Of a DNA stretch of 64,000 nt, positions 46,388 to 56,799 are shown in pieces. Position 1 is the stretch's first letter. Every line of letters begins with the position of its first letter. The stretch covers positions 17,391,078 to 17,455,077 of the forward strand of contig NC_077224.1 in the NCBI RefSeq assembly GCF_024763615.1, in the 5' to 3' direction. The position numbers and the translations under genes are program-made. This stretch comes from Phlebotomus papatasi. Taxonomy: Eukaryota > Arthropoda > Insecta > Diptera > Psychodidae. The notes below the pieces were generated by a model. That model had not been told where the DNA came from, searched no databases, and saw nothing but the letters and a program-made list of their open reading frames with translations.

Positions 46388-47567
46388 TACATAATTTTTC
46401 TCGTCGATGATCACGAGCAATGAAATAGTGAAAGCTTTCCGCTTGACTTTCTAGCAAGTACAACATTTCCAATGAAAGTGCAAAGTGTTTGTGTTGCAAA
46501 AGCTCCAGGACAAGTTCGTGGGTCAGATATTGGGCAGGAACAACAAGAAAAATTGTCGATACTTGAGAAGGTTGTATCCAACAATCCAGAGCTTATTCAA
46601 CTCCAAAGTACCACTTCAAAATTCCAATAAAACTTTCTGCTGTGTAAATTAATTTTATTCCCAAGTAGAGATAAGTAAATTCTCACGTGATCAAACATTA
46701 ATTAATTTAAGCATAATATAGAACAAATTGAAATTGGTGAAATAATTTTTGTATTGTGAAAATATTTCTCAATACAAAGTTTTTTTTTAATATTTATTTT
46801 ACCTCAATCGATGGAAATTTTCGCAAGTTGAACTTTTTCTCTCTCAATTGAATTATCGATATACACAAACATTGTACAAAGAGAAATAAAATAAATTAAA
46901 TAAACTATTTTAGTACAATAGTGAATATCCACAAAAAAATAAATATCCGTAGGGAAAATGTATTTTGCCAGAAAGCGAATGCAAATATAGTACAACAGTA
47001 CTTCAGCTCGACAGAAAACAATCAGAATTATTCGCGAAATTAATAATTTAACATGAAAAAAAAACACTTGACGGAAGATAAACACTTGTGCAAATTTTGA
47101 TTTGTATAAACCAAAGTGTTTTTAATGGATGATAAATGTGGATCAATATCAAAGTTAATTGACAAAAAAATTTCCTGCCATTGTACTTTCCAATTTTTTT
47201 GTGTTAATCAACAATATAAAACTTTTTGTTTGACGTGGGGTTGGGCTGTTTCAATGAATATTTCAATTGCCCTTAAGCAGTTTGCGAACATAAACAGTTT
47301 TTTTTTAAATCAAAATTTTAAAATTGGAAAAATGAGAAAAATATGTGAAATTGTTAGTTCGGATAAATTTTCCCTTGGAACAGACAGAAATGTAATGTAA
47401 TTATTGGGATTTATCAACTTTTAAACATGCAAAATCGTTAATTTTAATATTTTTTATTAAACGTTTTGAACACTTTTTTTTATTATTAAGAAATAAAGTT
47501 GCTTAAAATTTCAACATAAGTGATTCTCAATTAAAATTGTTAAATCCAAACTATCATTATGCTCTAT

Positions 47568-47832
47568 AATGGCTCCGGCACACCTTTTAGATCAGGAAAT
47601 TTTCATGAAGTCGAAATTTGAAACCCTTTCTTTCTCACATGTTTTCCATATGACTATCTCATTCTTTCTCATGCCAAATTTGATTAAGCTAAATTGAATT
47701 TGGAGTGATGGTTAAGAGAAGAAGAGGAGTGCGAGAGAATGAGATAGACATATACAAAACATGTGAGAATAAAAGGGATGCGAATTTTGAGTTGATGAAA
47801 TTATCCTGATCTAGAAGGTATGCTGGAGCCAT
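47568..47832. mobile_element. MITE with ATGGCTCC ends
   Basis: ATGGCTCCGGCACACCTTTT then AGATCAGGAAATTTTCAT on the left mirrors ATGAAATTATCCTGATCTAG then AAGGTATGCTGGAGCCAT on the right. Arms total about 85 bases and include CTCACATGTTTT and AAAACATGTGAG. A degenerate left-arm match appears at 48008-48090 (CCACTAAAACTTTTGGATCA). Confidence 0.65.
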
Positions 47833-48393
47833 AAGAATCGAATTTGGTCAGTAAATTTTGAATTTTGATTAGGGAAAAATCTAAATTTTCACTAAAATTA
47901 ATTTATATAGAATAAGCATATTAGGAGATTTAACTTATAATAAAATCAATAAAATTTTAAATTTACTGATAAAACTGTTTATTATAACTACAATTAATTT
48001 TTAATACTTCCACTAAAACTTTTGGATCAGGAAAATATCGTAAAATCAAAATTTCTGTCCTTGTCTTTTTCATTCGCATCGTATACGATTTATCTCAATA
48101 AATTCAATTTGGATTTGAGTACGAATGACTGGGATTTGCATTATGCAATAAGTTTGAGAAAGAGGTTAATGGTAATTTTAATTTTTCAAAACATTCTGCT
48201 ATTAATACTAGTGTCGGACCTGGCTAAAAAACCATACAAATAATATTTACGATTTTGAATTCTAAAACTATGTTTTCTTTTCGTTTCAGTAAGTGTCTTC
48301 CATATGCTGCACTTTATCTATCGTAAGTCCTAAACTTTCTAAAAATTTAAATTTGAAATTATGCCTTTTGTATTGACATAAGTTTTTACGGTG

Positions 48394-49230
48394 TCAGCCA
48401 AAATCCTGAAAGCCAAAATCCGGGAGAGACAAAATACCGAAAAATGAAAATCGAAATCCATGCAAAACTAAATTTCCAAAAACTGATATTCGTGTTTGAT
48501 GTTCGATTCTAAACTCAGACCCGAAGAGCATAACGCCTCCTCTAGCCTATATAATGTTGCAATATTTTATTGATATGCTTGTGCGAAATGTAGCTCTTTG
48601 AAACCTTTGGTCTTCGGGAGTTTCGCTTTTCGGAATTTTACTACATTCGGAATTCTGGCTTTTCGGCATTTTAGCCCATTCGGAATTCTGGCTTTTATGG
48701 ATTTTTACCGATTCGGAATTTTCACTTTTAGGAATTTTAATATATTCAGAATTCTGGTTTTTGGAGATTTCGGTCCATCCGGAATTTTGACATTTCGGAA
48801 TTTTGACCCATTCGCAATTCTGTCTTTTCAGGATTTTAATTCATTCGGAATTCGAACTATTCAGGATTTCGGCTTTGGCCCATTCAGAATTCTGGCTTTT
48901 CAAGATTTTAATCCATTCGGAATTTTAATTTTTTGGGATTTTGACTCACTCCGATTTTTGGCTTTTCATGGTTTCGACCCACTGAGAATTTTACCTTTTT
49001 TGTATTTTGTTTCATTCGGAATTTTGGATATTCGGGATTTTGACAAAATCGGGATTTTGACTTTTACGGATTTTTGTTTATTCGAAAGTTTGGTTTTTCG
49101 GGATTTTGACCAATTTGGGATTTGGATTTTTCGGGATTTTGGCGCACTCGGAATTTTGGATTTTCGAGATTTTGCTCCATTCAAAATTTTGGTTTATTTG
49201 TAATTCTTCCTTTTCGGGATATTCTTTTTA
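48394..49230. repeat. 33-bp minisatellite within an inverted-repeat frame
   Basis: From about 48607 to 49200 the word TTCGGAATTTTGGCTTTTCG is repeated about 18 times with a period of 33 bases (measured at 48646, 48679, 48712 and 48745). Because 33 is divisible by three, one frame stays open for 201 codons with an 11-residue repeat (FGILAFRDFDP type). At 48400-48460 two units lie in the opposite orientation (GCCAAAATCCTGAAAGCC), so the array has an inverted partner at its left edge. I treat it as non-coding. Confidence 0.8.
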
Positions 49231-51200
49231 AACTTCAGATCGTGTTTGTCAACCGACCCGGAAAAAATATATCTGTTAATCCAATAGATTTAATATCAGG
49301 ACAGTAAAATACAGGAAGAACTTTTGTGTGCTTTATTCTTTCAATTTATTTCCCTTAGTGTCCGTGATATAGGCAATTTTATTCTTACCACTTTTTGGTA
49401 CGTAAATGATCATTGCTCAAGATGTGCCGAAGCGAATAACAACTTTATATATAAAAATTAAAGGCCTTGGAATGGCCTAAAATATTCTAGCTAGAGTAGT
49501 TCAAGAAACAGACATCACTGAAGTTTAGAGAAATAGTTTGTACAAAATCTCAAAGACCCATATCATGCGTTGTAAGAAAAACATAATTATCGGTCCTAAA
49601 CTCCTACCAAAAAGAATTTTTGTGGAATAAAAGTGTACTAATGTACCTCTTATCTTCAATCTAAGCTCTACTTATCTCTATGTGGATACAAACAAAAACA
49701 ATCTATAGATAGCCCTAATGAGAGTATATCGAAAACTTCCTCTGAAAAATCAGAAACTGCAGTTGCAGTTGGACAAAGTTTTTCATGAAGTTCAGAATGC
49801 AAAAGTTTTAAATCTTAATTCTCTTTAATGTTGAATTGCTTTTCACATGTAGCGACTGAAGAGAGAGCAGGTACTTTTTTTTATGAACACACAGAGCAAA
49901 ACTTTTATAGGGATTTTTCCTAAAATCCTTAAAAGCTCTCTGTAGATTGAATTTTCACAAAATTCAATACAACTAAAATGAAAATAAGAGACAATGGTTG
50001 GGCATTGTCTCTGTGTTAGACTTTTATTTGTTTGTTAAAAAGAGCTCAGAATGGGATTAGTTAGCAAGTAATTTTCTTAAAATCAATGTCTCATCCTCTG
50101 CCTTCTGGGGGCAGACAAAAGTGGTTCTCTTCCGGCTAAAGGACTTTCTCTCCCCATTACATGTGTTTCCCTGGTTCTACTCTCAATTTAATTAATTTAT
50201 TTCGCATTAAAACCATTCACAGAGCTTAGAGCTTTTTCTTCTCTTCACAAACTTATTTAATGTAACTCATTTTTCAGTTAACATTTGATTGTTTCACTTC
50301 TTCTTTTTCAGCCTAATTGGGTCAATTAAGATTGACTTTGAGATTTCATTCTTTAAGAGGTTAAATTTCGAATGTATTGGGCTACAGACAATAAAGAAAA
50401 GTAATAAAATAGGTAATTCTTTTGCTAAATTATCAAAGAGGTTGATGAAAGGGTAGCAAAGGATCACAGATTTGCAGAATGCTCGAACATGTGAGCTGTA
50501 TAATAAAAAATTACCTAATAAGTCCTGATGCTTACACATAGATGGCGCCTTTTTTGACAAATCATGATCTTGACAAAATACCCATTCAAAGGATGTCGAC
50601 TTGTCAGAATATAAGTCGAACAACTCGATTTTTTACAAAAATCGTTTTATTCCCTTTTTGGATACTTCTTTATACCCTCTACATTCCCTATGAATTATAC
50701 TAGTAAGTTAATTATTTTAAAAGTTATAGAAATTTTAAATCTCAAAAATCCTATATTTTGCATGTAAAATCCCAGCTTCAAATCGCTCGCCTGTAAAATT
50801 TGCCTAATGCGAGTTATTCGTTTCTTATTCTGAGTGGTCGATACGTCATTTGACATATTGCTTTTTAACGCACAAATTTAGCAAAAATTTAGTTTGATAA
50901 GCTTTTGCTGTTTTAACCAGTTACAATGCTGTGAAAATCCGTTCAAAACTTCTTAAGGCCTCTATGACCTTTCGATGAACTCAACGTCATCCAAGGTATT
51001 TAAACTGATGACCTTGAAAAACTTTTGAAAGGAATAGTTCAAGGGCATTGCTGAGTATGTACGAAAAAATCTCTTTCGGTTCACAATCTAATTCTTAAAT
51101 GTCTTGAATGTTTACCAATATAGCGCAATTTTCAATTAAATTTAATTCTAGGATTAATTCTCTTCATAACCTATTTATTACCAATACAAGACTGTTTTAA

Positions 51201-51421
51201 CTCTTTCGCGTCTTTAGGGTCATATATGACCCGGGGAAAAAAGTTTCTTTTTGGCTATTTACATTAATTGAAATCTAACTGGAGTCTTGAGAAAATGAGC
51301 CAAGAATCTTACATCCTTCTATTATGATGTCGTGCACGAACAGATAGATTTCAATTAATGTAAATACCCAAAAAAAATTTTTTTCCCCGAGTCATGACAT
51401 TACCCTAAAGACGCGAAAGAG
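51201..51421. mobile_element. piggyBac-like MITE with TTAA on both sides
   Basis: CTCTTTCGCGTCTTTAGGGT at the left and ACCCTAAAGACGCGAAAGAG at the right form perfect 20-base ends of a longer (about 75-base) imperfect TIR that includes TTTACATTAATTGAAATCTA and its complement. TTAA lies immediately outside both ends (51197-51200 and 51422-51425), the signature of piggyBac-superfamily insertion. The core contains the block shared with 614-681. Confidence 0.8.
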
Positions 51422-51424
51422 TTA

Positions 51425-52445
51425 ACCGGTTCAAACTTGCTATACTTTCGAAGATCTTTTCTACGCATTCGACTATGCTTGAATTGCTTTCCAAATATAA
51501 TTACCATGCATTGTGTAATCTTTCTAACTTTGACATTGAAACCGATTCAGATCGGTTAAATCGGTTAAAATTTGTTACGGTTTGAAAGATCTTTCAATGC
51601 AGTCAAACATAGTCAAATTGCTTTACAAATGTAATTGCTATGCTTTTTGCAATCTTTTTGACATTTGACTTAAAACCGATAAAACCGTTAAATCGGTTCT
51701 GACTTCTTGGGGTTTTAAAGATATTTTCGATCCAATCGACCAATCTCAAATTGCTTTAAAAAAGTAACAACTATGCTTTCTGTAACCTTCCTAACTTTTG
51801 ATCTTGAGACCGATTCAGGACCGTTTAAACTCATTCAGACTTGATAGTGCAGAGGTGTGCAAGAAACCGTTGAAACCGAATTAACGTCAAATGAAACATA
51901 TACATCAATGGTCAAAACGCTACTATAACAAACTTATTTTGACGTTAATTCGGTTTCAACGGTTTCTTGCACACCTCTGTGATAGTGTGTCAAAGTTCTT
52001 TTCGATACAGTCGAATATACTTAAATCTCTCTACAAATGTAATTGCTATGCTTTCTGTAATCTTTTTCACATATAACTTAAAATTGATTTAGGACCGATT
52101 AAATCGATTCAGACTGATTAGGGTTAGAAAGATCTATTCTACGCATTCCTTTAGAAGGTAGTTCTTTAATTAAAGTTGCAACGGTAAGAATTTGAAAGTG
52201 GCGAGATATTTTTCTCTCTCTAACAGAGAATTGAAACAGTGTGCTGTGTAGAGGGGAGTCAGTCTTGTTTCGATAAAGAAAAAGGGAACATGGAACTCCG
52301 TGTTTTGGGCTTTGGAGTGTGGATGATTGGTTATTTCAAGGCCAAGGATAACAATCCAAATTGCGTAAAACGCTTTACAAATATAACTGCTATGTTTTCT
52401 GTAATTTTTCTAACATTTGACCTTGAAAACCGTTATTGGAAATGA
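51425..52445. repeat. ~134-bp tandem repeat (satellite-like), interrupted
   Basis: The unit contains AAATTGCTTTACAAATGTAA, TTGCTATGCTTTCTGTAATC, TTTCTAACATTTGACCTTGA and ACCGATTCAGGACCG. Equivalent points occur at 51481, 51615, 51748 and about 52023; the last spacing becomes 137 when the 130-base MITE and its 8-base duplication are removed. A diverged further unit is at 52355-52440 after unrelated DNA. Units differ by perhaps 15-25%, so the array is not homogenised. Confidence 0.7.
51850..51979. mobile_element. hAT-like MITE, 130 bp, with perfect 8-bp TSD
   Basis: CAGAGGTGTGCAAGAAACCG at 51850 is mirrored exactly by CGGTTTCTTGCACACCTCTG ending at 51979. The arms continue to about 43 bases (...AACCGAATTAACGTCAAA). 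TGATAGTG flanks both sides (51842-51849 and 51980-51987). CAGNGGTGTGCAA-type ends with 8-bp duplications are well known in hAT elements. It lies within the fourth unit of the 134-bp satellite. Confidence 0.88.
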
Positions 52446-52449
52446 TTCA

Positions 52450-53765
52450 AGGGTAAATCTGCATATGGAGGAATTATTCGTCTTAAGTAGGAGAATAATT
52501 TGAGGCTTCGCACAGACTTTGTCTTCGAAAACTTCATTTTTTCCGTATTCCTTTAATAAATCTGGAAAATTATGTCAGATTCATTAAAGGAATATGCGAA
52601 AAATATGAAGCCAGAGTGTGTGCGAAGGCTGAAAGCCTTCCCCTATGGGATAATAATGGATAATCATAGTCTTTTGCAGAATTCTGCCATAGACAAAACC
52701 TGTTCTCCACAGCATGAATTATTTTTTTCTGTTTGCCTATTTTAACTATTCATTCGGAACAAATGCAATTTTCCTCATTGGTATCGACCCAACGATTTTT
52801 TTTTTAAATCACCACCAATATGCTGGTGGATTATGTGTGATGGGAAAAACTAGGGAGTTTATGCAGTAACAATGGATGCAAAAGGGCATGAGAGCCAACA
52901 TTTAATTCCATTTTCCGAGACTGCAAGTGACGATGTGCAGGAAAAGAGGCAATCAGTATGTGCAAAAGCTAGTGAACCATTGCCATTTACCAATAATTAC
53001 ACCAATTTAATACCTTTCAATTGTAAACTGATGGGTGTGGAAGAATGGTGTAAGATTGCATTGGAAGAGAATTGGTATTCATGATAGAAAAATTGCAGAG
53101 AATACAATCTCTCCTCAATTAGCAATAATTAAATTCTCTAATTGAAGTGTAAATTATTCATTAAATTCATTTAAATTTTATTAAATTCTAGGAACAATAA
53201 ATTGATATATTATTATTTACGTATATATATTCCTAGGTATTTAATCAATAAATAATATTATTAATAAATTGCAATGTTGAAAACCATTATTCACCCAAAT
53301 AATTAGAATATTTGAGTCAATTGATAAATAGTTTTGCAAAACAGCTTATTATGATTTAGCACTTCTGTAAATTGACATGATTTAGTATATTAGTCTACTA
53401 AATTATAAAATCAGCACATTTTTTAAGTATAAATAAAATTAATTTCTCATCTTTATTATTATTTATCTTGGTTAGGGTAATTTAGACCTTCGTTGCGACC
53501 ATCACCGTCTTATCCCATAATGGTCCAAATGGCTAGATTAAAACTGAATGAGGGTTTGAGTAGTATTGCTATTTTTGCGGATCTACGTTTACGTAAATAC
53601 ACATACGGCCTATGTGATGCTACACAGTGATCTTTAAAGAATGAGTGCCTTATTTTACTTATATTTGAATTTATCCCTTACACATAGTGCGAGGAAGGCA
53701 TACGTACCATGACGAAAAGATATGATATAAGAGTGCTCTTTTGAGTTTATTTTTCCAAGCTTGGG
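52450..53765. other. No gene seen
   Basis: An inverted pair (CTTCGCACAGACTTTG and complement-like TGTGTGCGAAGGCTGAAAG, with CATTAAAGGAATA/TATTCCTTTAATAAATC) spans about 52503-52632 and looks like another MITE. The rest is AT-rich. The 70-codon ORF at 52872-53084 has no recognised motif. Confidence 0.4.
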
Positions 53766-53767
53766 TG

Positions 53768-54198
53768 TAGGGTAACATGGGGTGTGTCCCACTCAAAATC
53801 CCAAAAGCTAAAATTCCAAACGCCAAAATCTCGAAAGCCAAGTATCATAGCTACTCCCACGGTTGCACCCGCACTTGCTGGAGGCAAACGCAAATTTTCT
53901 GTGTCTTGGGACATTATTCGACACATTTCCCCTCACATAATTCCATCCCTTTCCGGGCTTTGAACATTCGGCATTTTAGCTTTCAGGATTTTGGCATTCG
54001 GGATTTTGGCTGCCTCCGCATGGGGTAATTCGGAATCATGTCTATTTAGGAATTTTGAGATTTTCTTTCTATTTCAGATGGTCAAAAAGCAAAAGAAAAC
54101 CACCTTCATTGTTCTTTTTGTTTTTTTCCACCCAAATCTCTTAGGAAATCTCATAATTCCAAATTAGACTTGATTCCAAATTACCCCATCGTACCCTA
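53768..54198. mobile_element. Nested MITEs built from AATTTTGGC-type words
   Basis: The outer ends TAGGGTAACATGGGGT (53768) and ACCCCATCGTACCCTA (54198) are inverted. An inner inverted repeat (GGGGTAATTCGGAATCATGT ... GATTCCAAATTACCCC) spans 54022-54187. Between them words like CCCAAAAGCTAAAATTCC and GGCATTTTAGCTTTCAGG recall the 33-bp array at 48.4-49.2 kb in both orientations. Confidence 0.55.
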
Positions 54199-54488
54199 AT
54201 GCTATTTTGTATGTTTTGGGCTGCATGAGATTTTTCGTCGTTTCTATTAATCTTTTTATGAAGTAAAAATGTTAAATTCGTTGGCTTTTTAATTGTCCTG
54301 GGACACGTCCAGCTCTTTCCAGTTATATCCGTAGCAATATTCCTAAAATGTTTCAGTACATTGCAATGAGGTATATTTTAGGTAATGAGTAAGTAATCTT
54401 GTGATCTGTTTAATTACGAAACACTTTATGTAATTACTACTAACAAAACTCTGAGAAGTCTGTATCAGTAGATAAGTAATAAATCTTG

Positions 54489-55787
54489 TCCACGATAAGA
54501 TTGTTCCAAATGATTTGATATTTTATGACAGATGTCACTAGTATGTGCATTTTCGTTGTATATAAACATTGTAACACGTGTTTTTACCTTTCTTTTTGTA
54601 AAACTCTCATCAAATTCTGTTCATTTTTCACTGAGATATGAAATAATAATGGAAAAGAGAAGGGAACTGATCATGTGTACACGCGTCTAAAAAATCCTGG
54701 AATCAATTACGCGGACCTTGGAAAACTCATAAATACGAAATACCTCACACCAGACCGTCCGGAGGGTGATTCTTCGATTCCTCGACCAGCGACTCCTGTA
54801 TATGAAGGAGTCGCTGCCTCGACAGTTAAACCACAAGCCAGAAACTTGGATGTGGAAAAAATCGGTGTATTGGAGATCGAGATTTGGAGAAAAAGGTGAT
54901 CATGCGCTACAGAAACAATCCTTCGACATCTGTTGTGCACAAAATCAAACAGAGGAATAGACTGAAGACTTTTAAGGCCCAAGCAGCCCCTCATCGCACG
55001 GATGCACAACGTCAGTCAGCTAAAACACGAGCTCGAAGACTGCACGATAAGATGATGTCTGGCTTTAGTGGGTGCATCTTGATGGATGATGAAATATACA
55101 CAAAAGGAGACTTCAAACAATTACAAGGACAGCAATATTACAACGCAAAGTCTCACACATGATGTAAGAAAAAGTACAGGTTCAAAAATTATGAAAAGTT
55201 TCCATAAAAATACACGGTTTGGATTTGGATGGCGATCTGCATATGTGGACATTAGAGCAAGGCGTTCTTCATGTAGGGCAACATGAACTCGTCAATTTAC
55301 ATCACAGAGTGCCTCCAAAAACGCCTGTTGCCTCTGTACAAATGCCATGACATAACCCCGATCTTCTGGCGAGATTTGGCGTCGTTCCATTCCTCAAACG
55401 CAACCAAAGAATGGTACGAGGAGAACGACGTTCGTTATGTACCCAAGCAGATTAATCCGGCAAACACGCAAAATTTCCAGCCAGTTGAAACATATTGGGC
55501 TACTATCAAATACGATCTGAAGAAGAAGGCTAAATGCGTCGAGAACATCGATTACTTCAAGAAAAAATGGACTGAGACAAACAAGAACCGCGGTGATGAT
55601 CTTGTACAGACCTTGATGGGAGGACTCAAGAAGGAGATTCGAGATTTCGCCAATCAAATACTTGAATTAAAAAAAAAACTAATAAATCTACAATGAATTA
55701 AAGTTTCAAAAAATATTTTTTTCTTTTTTTAATATTATGTAGACTACATTTTTAAAGCATTATTCTTGGAAACAATCTTATCGTGGA
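54489..55787 (+). mobile_element. Tc1/mariner-superfamily element, DD37E type (ITmD37E-like)
   Basis: Ends TCCACGATAAGATTGTTCCA (54489) and TTGGAAACAATCTTATCGTG plus GA (55787) are inverted. TA follows the right end; the left TA appears mutated (TTG). The 1299-base length suits an autonomous-size element of this superfamily. The transposase gene inside is broken (see separate entry), so the copy is immobile unless helped in trans. Known: ITmD37E elements were described from mosquitoes, which supports a dipteran host. Confidence 0.8.
54649..55696 (+). pseudogene. DD37E transposase pseudogene
   Basis: Pieces of one transposase lie in order but in several frames. A helix-turn-helix-like start (LKNPGINYADLGKLINT) begins at 54675. 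A central part from 54884 holds the first catalytic Asp in ILMDDEIYTKGDF. The C-terminal part from 55283 includes TECLQKRLLPL, the second Asp in FWRDLASFHS and the catalytic Glu in FQPVETYW. Between the second Asp and the Glu there are 37 residues, giving DD37E. The last two pieces share a frame but are interrupted by stops at 55160, about 55206, 55253 and 55274. At least one frameshift separates the N-terminal part. The C-terminus (GGLKKEIRDF) is complete. Confidence 0.85.
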
Positions 55788-55973
55788 TACGCTTTATTAA
55801 TGTCTTTTTAAGGTTCTTATGCTGTTTAGTAAATTTTGTGTTACATGGGTATTCTGCGACTAAAATTAAATTTAGGATTAAAAGGTTTATAAAAATTTTA
55901 AAATTTTTGTAAACATTCTTGAAGTTGTTTTCAGTATGATTTTTGGAAGAGATTTTTAACCTTTCGATCGATA

Positions 55974-56240
55974 TAAGGTTGGGATATGGAAACTTCGTAT
56001 TTTACATTTCGCATTTTACATGTTAGTATTGCTCATTTCGTATTGCGGAATCTTCGTATTCTAGTACATTTCGTATTTTACCATTTCGTATTTCACAATT
56101 CATCTTTTATACATTTTGTACAAAAATTGAACAGGCGCTACTGATAAGTTTTTGCAAAGTTTCCGCAATACATAATGTGCAATACGAAAATGCAAAATAC
56201 GAAATGTAAAATACGGAGTTTCCGCAAACCATAAGGTTAT
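55974..56240. mobile_element. Inverted-repeat element of CGTATTTTACATTT words
   Basis: ATAAGGTTGGGATATGGAAA then CTTCGTATTTTACATTTCGC at the left mirrors GCAAAATACGAAATGTAAAA then TACGGAGTTTCCGCAAACCA then TAAGGTTAT at the right. The word TTCGTATTTTAC recurs four or five times within the left half, so the element combines a MITE plan with short internal repeats, as at 53.8 kb. Confidence 0.6.
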
Positions 56241-56573
56241 GTTAATCTTTCTTTGGTAATATTTCAACTCCAATGAAAAATGAGAATGAGAAGTCTCCTG
56301 AACATTTTTTGGCACATGACTGTTCTGAAGTTCTACTGCATTATCAACTTTTTTCTTTGTATTGGTTCCTATCTCGACTGTTTTCCTCGTCGTAAATGAA
56401 AACCACCGAATAACGGTGACAAGAACCAACATAAATAAAAGGCGATAATGCAGACGCACTTAAGAACAGGAAAGTTCTAAAAAAAAATGTTCAGAAAAAA
56501 GATTTCCCCTCTCTATTTTTCAGTGTAATAAATGTAAATGGATATCTAAAAATGCGTTGCATTTTTTTGTGTG

Positions 56574-56757
56574 TAGGGGAAAGCGCGCTACCTTCAAACG
56601 ACTGAAGCTTCGAACAATTTAATTTATTATACTAATTCTACTAATTTTAATAGATAGTTCAATGCCTGCAATATCCAGAGAAGAACTATGTGTGAAATAC
56701 AGTAAGAAAAAATCCAGAAAAGAATTCTGTGGTCCGAAGGTAGCGCGCTTTCCTCTA
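56574..56757. mobile_element. MITE with AGCGCGCTACCTTC ends
   Basis: TAGGGGAAAGCGCGCTACCTTC-type left end is mirrored by GAAGGTAGCGCGCTTTCCTC then TA. The plan (TAGGGGAAAG..., TTCGAA near the ends, TA edges) matches the 14716-14937 family, but the inner sequence differs, so it is a sister family. Non-coding. Confidence 0.65.
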
Positions 56758-56799
56758 TATACTGACCCCACCTTCTCCTATATGATTTTCATTATTCTG

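Noticed and set aside
48285..48336. 33-bp mini-exon between TTTCGTTTCAG and GTAAGTCC
   Set aside because: Signals are good, but no phase-compatible neighbouring exon was found and the segment is too short to judge.
48598..49203. 201-codon ORF with FGILxFxDF repeats as a protein gene
   Set aside because: It is produced by a 33-bp tandem repeat, which keeps any stop-free frame open; the same words occur non-coding and inverted elsewhere in the window.
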